Under the pieces are notes generated by a model. That model saw only the letters and a program-made list of their open reading frames with translations. It searched no databases and was not told where the DNA came from. This document shows, in pieces, positions 40,066 to 46,024 of a stretch of 46,024 nt of DNA (its first letter is position 1; each line of letters begins with the position of its first letter). This DNA is from a virus. The stretch covers positions 1-46,024 of the IMG/VR virus record IMGVR_UViG_3300049489_000468; one strand, 5' to 3'. Both the position numbers and the translations under genes were made by a program.

Positions 40066-40179
40066 ATGAAAAAATTAATAAATGTTTATTGGTTCATTAT
40101 TGCAGTACTCCAAACAATACCGTTTATTGCAATCGGTTTTTGGGTATGGTATCTACTAACCAAGACATTGGTAGGTTAA
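40066..40179 (+). CDS. Tiny membrane peptide
   Basis: 37 residues, ATG 40066 behind AAGGAG. Nearly all of it is a membrane hairpin or one long helix (VYWFIIAVLQTIPFIAIGFW, then VWYLLTKT). The strong ribosome site argues for real translation. Such peptides can be toxins, holin-like or envelope modulators; nothing specific can be read. Confidence 0.65.
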   Translation: MKKLINVYWFIIAVLQTIPFIAIGFWVWYLLTKTLVG

Positions 40180-40180
40180 T

Positions 40181-40369
40181 ATGTTAACGCAACTAGATTG
40201 TTATATTGCTTTAAGAGTAAATGCGATTGAAACGGCTAAAGCTAAATCGATCAGGGACCTAAAGCGTTTAGCTGAGTTATATGATCACAAGCTTTTGATA
40301 TTAGTTGAGCTATTTAATTTAAGTCAGAAGGAGACTGTAAATGAAAACACAATTAGCCTTAGTAAATAA
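40181..40369 (+). CDS. Tiny helical protein
   Basis: 62 residues, ATG 40181 one base after the previous stop. Helical, with RDLKRLAELYDHKLLILVEL, partly like a stretch in the protein at 528-749. It overlaps the next gene by 29 bases. Confidence 0.6.
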   Translation: MLTQLDCYIALRVNAIETAKAKSIRDLKRLAELYDHKLLILVELFNLSQKETVNENTISLSK

Positions 40370-40517
40370 TGATGGAACTGTCAACGTCTATACTAAATCT
40401 AGACTAAATAGGACTATCTTCATTAAAATCGAATTTTTTGATGTTTTTTTAAAGTCTAGTCGCAAGATCATGCGCCAATCCAAGGCGCAACTTGATACTA
40501 AACGTCTAGGCAACTAA
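40341..40517 (+). CDS. Tiny basic protein
   Basis: 58 residues, ATG 40341 behind AAGGAG (spacing about 7). It has a beta start (MKTQLALVNNDGTVNVYTKS) and a basic end (KSSRKIMRQSKAQLDTKR). It is the last gene before a strong terminator. Unknown function. Confidence 0.62.
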   Translation: MKTQLALVNNDGTVNVYTKSRLNRTIFIKIEFFDVFLKSSRKIMRQSKAQLDTKRLGN

Positions 40518-40531
40518 TTAGTTGCGTCCAA

Positions 40532-40560
40532 GGGGAGAGTGAAAACTCTCCCCGTCTTTT
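40532..40560 (+). terminator. Strong intrinsic terminator
   Basis: GGGGAGAGT (40532-40540), GAAA tetraloop, ACTCTCCCC (545-553), then GTCTTTT. A 9-bp perfect stem. It ends the small plus-strand genes and separates them from the convergent leftward gene ending at 40562. The same stem could act weakly in the other direction. Confidence 0.9.
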
Positions 40561-40561
40561 C

Positions 40562-40741
40562 CTACTCGTTAATAATGGCCTGTAAATCATCTATCAAGTC
40601 TAGGTCGTGTCCTAATTCAATACGCTGATGCGTTTCGAAGTCCTCATGACTCATTGTGCTAATAAGGGATTGATACTGGTTATAAGAGACAATATGGCCG
40701 TCTGGAAATTGCATTGTGAATATTAAATAATAGTTGTTCAT
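40562..40741 (-). CDS. Small acidic hypothetical protein
   Basis: 59 residues from ATG 40741, which overlaps the GP88-family stop (ATGA). It starts MNNYYLIFTMQFPDGHIVSY and is followed by an acidic helix ending LDLIDDLQAIINE. It ends right at the terminator region. Translation coupling supports it; function unknown. It may accompany GP88 and DUF932. Confidence 0.68.
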   Translation of the reverse strand: MNNYYLIFTMQFPDGHIVSYNQYQSLISTMSHEDFETHQRIELGHDLDLIDDLQAIINE

Positions 40742-41520
40742 TTTACGAACCCGCTTTCATCTTGTTTAGCTTTACCTTTGGCATTTAGTCCAACAAAGCA
40801 TTGTTTAGGGTCAAGGAATCTTAAATCAGTGTTGTCACCATTGATACACTTTATTCCTAAGTATTCACTAGGTATTGTCTTGAATACGACGGCAACACGA
40901 TAGCCACAATCTAACGCCGCTAATGCCGATTCACTGTTGTCTTCAGCCATTGAAAAGGTTAGGTCATAATTAGAGGGCATATTAACGCGCTTTAGCCGCT
41001 CATGCCGTTTCGTGTAGTCATAGAATTGCACGTTAGGGTTTAATTCAATAACGCTTTTATTGCTTGACTCAAGCTTTATTGTCTCCCATGCAATGTCACT
41101 AGTCCCGTTGAGTCTCACAACACAAGTCTTGCCTAATTTTTCCGCTTTCCGCTGTGCTCGACCTATCTCCTTATTAAGTTTAGTAAGGAATTCTTGTCTG
41201 TAATGAATGAAAAACAATGTCTTGCGTATCCTTGCAAGTTGCGTTGACTCAAACCGACCTCGACCTGAAGTGTTGAGACAGGCAGCTCTGCAACCTTGTG
41301 AAGCTTTAGGACAAACGTCAAACCCTGAAACGTCACTCGGCGCTAAATGCATAATATAAGACAAGTATTTTTCGCCGTCGTTTTTCGCTGTCTTAGTATT
41401 TGCAACTGCTGGTGTTAATAGCGTGAGCGTGTTTAGGCGCTCTAATAGTTCCAGCTTGTCTTTATTATTTAGGTTTTTAAAGTCGCGCAACAATGCGACG
41501 TCATACTTTAGTTGTGACAT
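40738..41520 (-). CDS. GP88-family protein (plasmid/phage conserved)
   Basis: 260 residues. It matches the remembered consensus of the Gene product 88 family: LAPSDVSGFDVCPKASQGC (C70, C77), AACLNTSGRGRF (C81), VRLNGTSDIAWE, VQFYDYTKRHERL, SNYDLTFSMAED, and an ending GLNAKGKAKQDESGFVK. The family is widespread on plasmids and phages; biochemical function is not established. The three close cysteines suggest metal or Fe-S binding. It lies in one operon with DUF932 and a small acidic protein. Confidence 0.82.
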   Translation of the reverse strand: MSQLKYDVALLRDFKNLNNKDKLELLERLNTLTLLTPAVANTKTAKNDGEKYLSYIMHLAPSDVSGFDVCPKASQGCRAACLNTSGRGRFESTQLARIRKTLFFIHYRQEFLTKLNKEIGRAQRKAEKLGKTCVVRLNGTSDIAWETIKLESSNKSVIELNPNVQFYDYTKRHERLKRVNMPSNYDLTFSMAEDNSESALAALDCGYRVAVVFKTIPSEYLGIKCINGDNTDLRFLDPKQCFVGLNAKGKAKQDESGFVK

Positions 41521-41522
41521 AA

Positions 41523-42299
41523 TTAAGCTCCAGTCTTATTGATATAAGTTTCAGTCAATTTCCACAACGCGACATTTAAGTCAAGATCACGGATCACCGA
41601 TGCAATGCGTCGTGTTGTTCTAATAGATGCAGTGCCGTTTAGCTGACTAGTTGACATGTATCGGATACCGTAGCGCGTTATATTTTCCTGAATTCGGTTG
41701 AATATCGTAAATAAATCGGTGCCGTTGTCCTCAATTCGACGTGTCTTAATTAAATCAAGTGAGCTTGTATTAGCTGCAAATCCTGTATCAGGTATCACTA
41801 GAGCCATTGCCTCATTGCTATAACTTATTAGTTGCTCATCATTTAATTGTGTTGCTTGCATTGCTTGAATGACTTTAGCCGTTGACGCAACCTTAGACTC
41901 AATCTCATTCATTGCAACCAGTACCTTGTCTAATGCATTACCGACGTGCACAATACGTGAATTTCCCGCGACCATAACACCGCTAATTAGTCCATTCGAA
42001 CATACTACGCGAAACACTCCTAAACGAATGCTAAATGCGCTCGATGCGTCGTACGAATTACTTATAATTAATTCAGGGACTATCCCGTCAATTTTAAAAT
42101 CCAGTGACTTGTGACGCATTGTCACTACGTGCCTTTGATATCCTTGCCGCTCTAGACTCTTAGTTCTAGCGTGTCTTACCTTAGTCACCTCAAACCCTTG
42201 ATCTATTAACCTATTGACGATTGTCTCTGTATTAATTGGACGATACCTATTAGATACATTAAATCCTTGTGATCTATTGAATACTTGAATATTGGACAT
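41523..42299 (-). CDS. DUF932 family protein
   Basis: 258 residues, with the core of DUF932: PELIISNSYDASSAFSIRLG and VFRVVCSNGLISGVM, then HVGNALDKVLVAM. Members occur on plasmids and phages, often near GP88-type or replication genes; function unknown. It starts the leftward accessory operon just after the non-coding region 42300-42670. Confidence 0.82.
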   Translation of the reverse strand: MSNIQVFNRSQGFNVSNRYRPINTETIVNRLIDQGFEVTKVRHARTKSLERQGYQRHVVTMRHKSLDFKIDGIVPELIISNSYDASSAFSIRLGVFRVVCSNGLISGVMVAGNSRIVHVGNALDKVLVAMNEIESKVASTAKVIQAMQATQLNDEQLISYSNEAMALVIPDTGFAANTSSLDLIKTRRIEDNGTDLFTIFNRIQENITRYGIRYMSTSQLNGTASIRTTRRIASVIRDLDLNVALWKLTETYINKTGA

Positions 42300-42479
42300 T
42301 GAGTGAATCCTTGTTTTTAGCGCCGCTTTATTGCGTCACTTGATTGTGATTCATTCATTATTCATGCCGTGTTTATTCGAACCTATTAGAGCTAATGCGC
42401 TAAACGTGTCTAAGATTTATTATTGTGTCCAGAAAATCGGCGCATAAAGCAATTGCCGTGCCATTATTTTAAATAACCC

Positions 42480-42510
42480 TTGACAAGTATTGTCTTAAGA
42501 CTCATAGTCT
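42480..42510 (+). promoter_or_regulatory. Promoter candidate with overlapping inverted repeats
   Basis: TTGACA (42480-42485), 19 bp, TAGTCT (42505-42510). The spacer is longer than optimal. It contains GTCTTAAGAC (42492-42501) and AGACT-CAT-AGTCT (42498-42510), so a bound regulator is likely. Confidence 0.4.
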
Positions 42511-42516
42511 AATGCA

Positions 42517-42594
42517 TAACGCGTGCCACGGAAAAATCCGTGCCATGTCTCAGGTGCCTCACTCTACTATAAAGTTTTTGAACTTTTCTTTTTT
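42517..42594 (+). ncRNA. Possible small RNA
   Basis: From the predicted start about 42517, the transcript would form CACGGA-AAAA-TCCGTG (42527-42542) and end in AAAGTT-TTTG-AACTTT followed by TCTTTTTT (42571-42594), a weak but complete intrinsic terminator. No coding frame. It would be antisense to nothing but the leader/trailer of the leftward genes. Confidence 0.35.
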
Positions 42595-42670
42595 AAAATA
42601 AATCCTTATTAGCAGAAATTCTGATTGAAAGTTAATGGGATGCTTATAAAAACGACTTCCTCGTTACTAC

Positions 42671-44410
42671 TTAAGAGTCAATCTGGTTCCACTTCCTCGG
42701 TGGTCTCTCAGTTGGCGGTGCTAGTCCTCGTCTGTGCTGTCCAGACATGCCATGGGGTTGGAAGGGATTTTGAGCAGGTTGCACCACTCTCTCGACTTCT
42801 CCGAATCTAGTTGTTTCTGGATTATATTCAAGTAAGATCTCGCCAGGTTTGCAGAGTCTGTGTCTTGCTGCATCGAGACGTAATCTCGATACGTTCTTTT
42901 CACCTTGTACTCGCTCCAGAATAAGCAGGTTATCCAATGCTTGTCCGATTGCAGAACCGCCTTTAATCGTATTGAGTCCCATCTTCTGCCTAATGCCGTT
43001 GTATTCCCCAATCTTATTTGGTTGAACGATAAGGTTGATATGTATTCCTAATTGTTTCGCGAGTGTCTTTAGTTCTTTGATGAGTTTTGATGCATGCTTA
43101 TGTTCTTCTGGTTCTTCTAGCATGTAATGCAAATGATCGAGCCAGAAATGTTTTACTCCTACTTTAACTAGGTTGATGAACCAGTCCTGCAGAGAGGCTA
43201 GAGGGAAATATCCATAACCTTCCGCAAAATGAAGTTGCCATTTGCTTGTTGCTTCTCTTGCTAACGTCCGTACTTCAGGCGTAATATCAGTGGACCATAG
43301 ATTCTTTTCGAACTCAATAGATAGGAGGTTAGGTATTACCTCACGAGCCGGGTCCAACTCTCTAGATGCATATCCCATTGCAATTCCTCGACAGAGTTGC
43401 TTATGCATAAGGAAGTGATAGAGGGCATTCTTTCCTGTCTTAGCTTCTGCCATTAGCACTGTAAGTTCTCCTTCTCTAAACCCTCCACCAAGCATTCGAT
43501 CAAGTCCTTCAAGGCCAGATGGCTCCCCCTTAACGAGATCTTTGTCTGCTAGATAAACGAACGACTCATCTAATAACTCTCCTACGGTCTTACTAGTAGA
43601 TAGAATAGGTGTACTATTTTGTAGTACGGTGTCTAAATCATCTTCTTGTGTCTTAAACTCATACTTAGTTTCACGGTTAAGGTAAACGTCTCTGATGAGA
43701 GCAAGGTCCTTATAGTCAAGGTCTCCAGTAGAATATTCAGATACTGCACACATCGACGCCAGTCTCTCTTGCGCCTCGTCTTGGCTATATCCTTGCTCCT
43801 TCATATTCCGCAAAGCTTTGTGCATCTCAAAGTGCCATTCTCCTTGCGGAGCGCCTTCTAATAAGAACTTAAGTGTGGACTTCCAAAGGTCGCCCTTCTC
43901 AGTTTTATGGGTATTTGCGGGTGTTTTTGCGGGTGAAGCACTGGCCCTCACAGTCTTAAACGGCTTTCCCTTCATATGACATAGCCACTCTTTCGCTGGA
44001 TAGAAGAAGCGTGAGATATCCTTACACGCCTTATCTACATAAGGGAACTGTGCTTGTACGGCTTGAAACGTGGCTTTAAAGTCGTTATCATTTTTGATAG
44101 ACTCATCTAGCAAAAGAATAAAACGGAAGCGATTAGCCTCATATGTGTGGCTCTTAGATGTCATGAGAGCGAACTCATACCCATGAGCTGCTACATCTTT
44201 GTTGAACTGATCTAGCGTACAACCACTATCGACATCAAGAACAATAATGTCTGTCTGTATTGCTTCCTTAATGGTGCGGCGTCCTGAGAACCTCGCTGGA
44301 GCCCAGTTACTCTTTACGCATGTAGTCCGTAAGAAGCTTAAGTTGGGTACTTCTCTCGTTGCAGTTACTTTCCCTAGATCGTTTTCGTCTATTAGAGATA
44401 CTGTTAGCAT
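42671..44410 (-). CDS. AEP-type primase fused to RecA-like helicase
   Basis: 579 residues. The N-terminal part (about 50-145) has archaeo-eukaryotic primase motifs: D59-x-D61 (IVLDVDSG), TSKSHT (84-89) with RFRFILLLDE, and DISRFFYP (131-138). The C-terminal part (about 290-530) is a DnaB/RecA-type ATPase with Walker A AEAKTGKN (321-328), where Thr/Ser is replaced by Asn, and Walker B FWLDHLHYML (422-431), then QPNKIGEYNG. T7-type phages use a TOPRIM primase instead. It is the likely replicative primase-helicase partner of PolA. It starts from a promoter just upstream and has a proline-rich C-terminal tail. Confidence 0.85.
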   Translation of the reverse strand: MLTVSLIDENDLGKVTATREVPNLSFLRTTCVKSNWAPARFSGRRTIKEAIQTDIIVLDVDSGCTLDQFNKDVAAHGYEFALMTSKSHTYEANRFRFILLLDESIKNDNDFKATFQAVQAQFPYVDKACKDISRFFYPAKEWLCHMKGKPFKTVRASASPAKTPANTHKTEKGDLWKSTLKFLLEGAPQGEWHFEMHKALRNMKEQGYSQDEAQERLASMCAVSEYSTGDLDYKDLALIRDVYLNRETKYEFKTQEDDLDTVLQNSTPILSTSKTVGELLDESFVYLADKDLVKGEPSGLEGLDRMLGGGFREGELTVLMAEAKTGKNALYHFLMHKQLCRGIAMGYASRELDPAREVIPNLLSIEFEKNLWSTDITPEVRTLAREATSKWQLHFAEGYGYFPLASLQDWFINLVKVGVKHFWLDHLHYMLEEPEEHKHASKLIKELKTLAKQLGIHINLIVQPNKIGEYNGIRQKMGLNTIKGGSAIGQALDNLLILERVQGEKNVSRLRLDAARHRLCKPGEILLEYNPETTRFGEVERVVQPAQNPFQPHGMSGQHRRGLAPPTERPPRKWNQIDS

Positions 44411-44433
44411 CGATTACCCCTTTGCACTCTTTA

Positions 44434-44462
44434 AGAGTAGCGGAGATCCTGCCTAAAGTCAA
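44434..44462 (-). promoter_or_regulatory. Promoter for primase-helicase
   Basis: Leftward TTGACT (44462-44457), 17 bp, TACTCT (44439-44434). Start near 44428, ribosome site AAAGGGG before ATG 44410. It matches the TTGACW-17-TAnnCT style of the other promoters. Confidence 0.65.
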
Positions 44463-44635
44463 CTCAATTTTGTGTAGATTCTGGAACAAATTGGTAAAAG
44501 CTAATTCCGTGGCTTGTTTTCTGTAGTTTAAAGGTCTCAAAGGTCCCCCTGTCATAGCAATATATTAATGACGGTGTGAATAAGGTACTCCAACTGGATT
44601 GGTATAGCCAAAGTACATTCTCTCTACAAAGAATC

Positions 44636-45469
44636 TTAATTCGCCGGGTCTTTTTCATCTCTTGGCCTTACAACGTAATCATCCGGTATCTTGTGTTCAG
44701 GTGGCTTGGCTTTACGTCTAAAGAACTCAGCAATGTACTTCCCTACGGCAACCGGAGTAGCGTGACTAGTTCCACAGAACTCTAGTTCAGCATCACAGAA
44801 AGGCTCATACTCGTCTACAGGGCCGCCGTAGTAACTTTGGGGATGTATCGTTCCAGGAACAAGATAACCCCCGATGACATGCATGTTCTTCTTATTGCCT
44901 ACAGCAAGACATGCTGGAAATACATGACAAACCTCGCTCAAATTAGCGTTCTCCTTGTCTCCTCTTGATCTCACGTTACCTGCAGCCATGAATAGAACAG
45001 TATTGCTATTAGCTAAGCTAATAAGCACTTTCTCTTCTAAAAGAATCTCGTCCTTACCGCCGTTATCAGTAACGCTACTAAACGACATATTCACCACATC
45101 AGGCTTAATCTTATAAAGATGCGTATAAGCTCTAATGAACGACTTCTCAATGCTCTCTCTGCCTGCAGTAAACACCTTAATTACAATAAAACAGTAGTCA
45201 GCTTCAGCACCGCTATAGCCTTTGGCACCGCTATTCGCAAGGAAGCTCCGCTCAATAGTATCTAAAACATAGGTACCATGTTGTATTTCATCTCGGCCTA
45301 CCTCGGCCTTATTAGTAGATGCGTCGTAATGGCCTTCTTTGCAAAGCTTCGTCGACTTTCCGCTATAGCCTGAGTCCATTACAGCTACCCGCAGCGGAGC
45401 TGCGTTAGCCGCGAGCGCCGCCATAACAACTAACGCGAGGAAGGCAAGCCTTAGTATTGTGTGCTTCAT
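44636..45469 (-). CDS. Secreted subtilisin-like serine protease
   Basis: 277 residues from ATG 45469 (GGGGGTG upstream; GTG 45475 also possible). A signal peptide of about 23 residues (MKHTILRLAFLALVVMAALA, cleavage after ANA) precedes an S8 peptidase core with the complete catalytic set: D32 (VAVMDSGY), H64 (IQHGTYV), oxyanion N165 (FMAAGN) and S235 (CGTSHATPVAVG). There is no propeptide inhibitor domain of usual length. It has about eight Cys, consistent with extracytoplasmic disulfides. A phage-encoded exported subtilase is unusual; a role in lysis, envelope alteration or superinfection exclusion is possible. The end is rich in Lys, Pro and Asp. Confidence 0.87.
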   Translation of the reverse strand: MKHTILRLAFLALVVMAALAANAAPLRVAVMDSGYSGKSTKLCKEGHYDASTNKAEVGRDEIQHGTYVLDTIERSFLANSGAKGYSGAEADYCFIVIKVFTAGRESIEKSFIRAYTHLYKIKPDVVNMSFSSVTDNGGKDEILLEEKVLISLANSNTVLFMAAGNVRSRGDKENANLSEVCHVFPACLAVGNKKNMHVIGGYLVPGTIHPQSYYGGPVDEYEPFCDAELEFCGTSHATPVAVGKYIAEFFRRKAKPPEHKIPDDYVVRPRDEKDPAN

Positions 45470-45522
45470 GTGCACCCCCTAACAACAGAATAGCACTAAA
45501 CGGCATTACGTTACAAGACAAA

Positions 45523-45543
45523 TAAGGCAATAGTAATGCCTTA
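45523..45543. other. Hairpin upstream of subtilase
   Basis: TAAGGCA-ATAGTAA-TGCCTTA, 7-bp stem. In the leftward leader of the subtilase gene, 54 bases from its start. Possible mRNA element or operator. Confidence 0.45.
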
Positions 45544-45547
45544 ACAC

Positions 45548-45567
45548 AATCTTAATGAAATCTTAAT
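45548..45567. repeat. 11-bp spaced direct repeats upstream of subtilase
   Basis: AATCTTAAT occurs twice with an 11-bp period (45548-45556 and 45559-45567), with TTTAGTTAAC following. One-turn spacing resembles sites bound by response regulators such as PhoB/PhoP in host genes, so host control of the subtilase is conceivable. It is a short motif in AT-rich DNA. Confidence 0.4.
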
Positions 45568-45632
45568 ATTTAGTTAACAGTCTAAATACCTGATTCAACG
45601 TAGACCAAGCCCCGTTTCTGCAAAATCGCCCC

Positions 45633-45660
45633 TTGCATTCCCCCCAATTTCATGTATAAT
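45633..45660 (+). promoter_or_regulatory. Rightward promoter near the circle junction
   Basis: TTGCAT (45633-45638), 16 bp containing a C tract, perfect TATAAT (45655-45660). It would transcribe rightward through the hairpins and across the junction toward the first gene. The start lies directly at the G-rich tracts. Confidence 0.5.
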
Positions 45661-45754
45661 TCAAGGAAAGGGGGGTAGGGGGGATAGGTGAGAGCATCTA
45701 ACGACATATGTAATATGGAGTTTGATGCGAGCATAGTACCTTACGAGCGAGCGG

Positions 45755-45940
45755 TTAGAGTGAGCGAGATATAGGTACGCATCCCTTCGGATGCGCGTTA
45801 CAGTAAGCGTCACTGCCGTTCCGCACATGGTCGATCAAGACCATGGTGTATCTATTAATAACTAGCACCGCTATCACGCCGCCGTTAACAGCTACGCCCC
45901 CCCCCCTATAGTGCGTCAGCACTTGACTTAGCCACGACAC
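45755..45940 (-). CDS. Doubtful small membrane protein
   Basis: Open frame of 61 residues; an internal GTG near 45892 would give about 45 residues. A hydrophobic stretch (GGVIAVLVINRYTMVLID) is followed by NGSDAYCNAHPKGCVPI. It crosses the C run and overlaps hairpins and promoter, with no clear ribosome site. The content looks more protein-like than random, but the C homopolymer makes the frame unsafe. Confidence 0.25.
   Translation of the reverse strand: MSWLSQVLTHYRGGGVAVNGGVIAVLVINRYTMVLIDHVRNGSDAYCNAHPKGCVPISRSL
45778..45795. other. Hairpin in junction region
   Basis: CGCATCC-CTTC-GGATGCG, 7-bp GC-rich stem with a 4-base loop. No T run follows. Confidence 0.45.
45826..45845. other. Hairpin in junction region
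   Basis: CATGGTC-GATCAA-GACCATG, 7-bp stem with 6-base loop. It is 31 bases after the previous hairpin and 52 bases before the C run. Confidence 0.45.
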
Positions 45941-46024
45941 TGCGCTAAACTGATGGGCGAGGGCGGTGCTAGATGGTCGATATTACACTTAGTAGTTTCA
46001 AATATGGAGTAACAAGGCATCAGA
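45898..46024. repeat. 127-bp terminal direct repeat, right copy
   Basis: Identical to 1-127, with the first promoter and the first 52 bases of the first gene. Ten Cs precede the common part. See the left copy for interpretation as overlap of a circular assembly. Confidence 0.95.

Larger units (their letters stand above)
42300..42670. other. Non-coding region between primase-helicase and DUF932
   Basis: About 370 bases without a credible gene. It contains three CGTGCCA copies (near 42457, 42523 and 42539), a promoter-like TTGACA with two inverted repeats, a hairpin and a T-rich hairpin end that together look like a small RNA unit. The leftward promoter of DUF932 must also be here but is not clear. 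Confidence 0.55.
45470..45897. other. Hairpin-rich non-coding junction region
   Basis: About 430 bases contain no convincing gene. They carry direct repeats, three hairpins, a promoter, G tracts (45670-45687) and the beginning of a ten-C run. It would be the natural place for the origin or packaging start on the circular map and it leads into the first promoter at 26. The proposal of origin or pac function is inference. Confidence 0.6.

Noticed and set aside
44307-44555. 82-residue leftward ORF overlapping the primase-helicase start
   Set aside because: It overlaps the well-supported primase-helicase by 104 bases and spans its promoter; no good ribosome site.
44464-44658. 64-residue leftward ORF after the subtilase gene
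   Set aside because: Its start is immediately behind AAGAG with no room for a ribosome site, the composition is irregular and it runs across the promoter.
1-46024. tRNA genes, insertion sequences and phage RNA polymerase
   Set aside because: None was recognised on either strand by reading for cloverleaf elements, transposase motifs or single-subunit polymerase motifs. Absence by eye is not proof.

Overview
This window is a complete or near-complete tailed-phage genome of podovirus type, assembled as a circle. The first 127 bases recur exactly as the last 127 bases (45898-46024), so the real unit is about 45,897 bp, either a circular molecule or a circularly permuted or redundant linear one. 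No ribosomal RNA, tRNA or bacterial housekeeping locus is visible. The host cannot be named. Promoters look like ordinary sigma-70 promoters (TTGACW, 17 bp, TAnnCT), ribosome sites are strong (GGAGG), and no phage RNA polymerase is visible. A T7-type programme is therefore unlikely, and transcription probably relies on host polymerase.

Layout: (1) 76-15340, plus strand, is a tightly packed early and replication block with many ATGA-type overlaps. It holds an M15 endolysin, a ClpP-like protease, a RuvC-like resolvase, a family A DNA polymerase, a dATP/dGTP diphosphohydrolase (MazZ-like), a small HTH protein, a Cas4-like Fe-S nuclease, a holin-like protein, a pentapeptide-repeat protein, a probable structured RNA with its own promoter (11908-12186), a tyrosine recombinase, a GroES-like co-chaperonin and a DEDD exonuclease with a zinc ribbon, plus many small unknown genes. 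(2) 39202-15269, minus strand, is the virion block. Read in transcription order it runs small terminase, HNH nuclease, large terminase, portal, scaffold, decoration protein, major capsid, a long run of small beta-rich structural proteins, adaptor-fibre fusion, fibre, nozzle-like tail protein, collar-domain fibre, GNAT-like protein, three ejection proteins and an XhlA-like membrane protein. (3) 39266-40560 is an AT-rich island with palindromic operator-like sites, four tiny plus-strand genes and a very good terminator. (4) 40562-42299, minus strand, holds GP88-family and DUF932 genes, both common on plasmids and phages. (5) 42300-45469 holds a possible small RNA, a primase-helicase and a secreted subtilisin-like protease. 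(6) 45470-46024 is a hairpin-rich non-coding region with G/C tracts that crosses the circle junction into the first promoter.

How it fits together: primase-helicase, PolA, Cas4-like nuclease, DEDD exonuclease and RuvC-like resolvase form a self-contained replication and recombination set. The virion genes define a short-tailed particle with an internal ejection complex. The recombinase and the plasmid-type genes leave open a temperate or phage-plasmid life, but no repressor or attachment site could be recognised. The most unusual items are the secreted subtilase, the structured RNA at 11.9-12.2 kb, the fusion of head-tail adaptor and fibre sequence, the MazZ-like enzyme without PurZ, and the AEP primase joined to a helicase with an altered Walker A motif.
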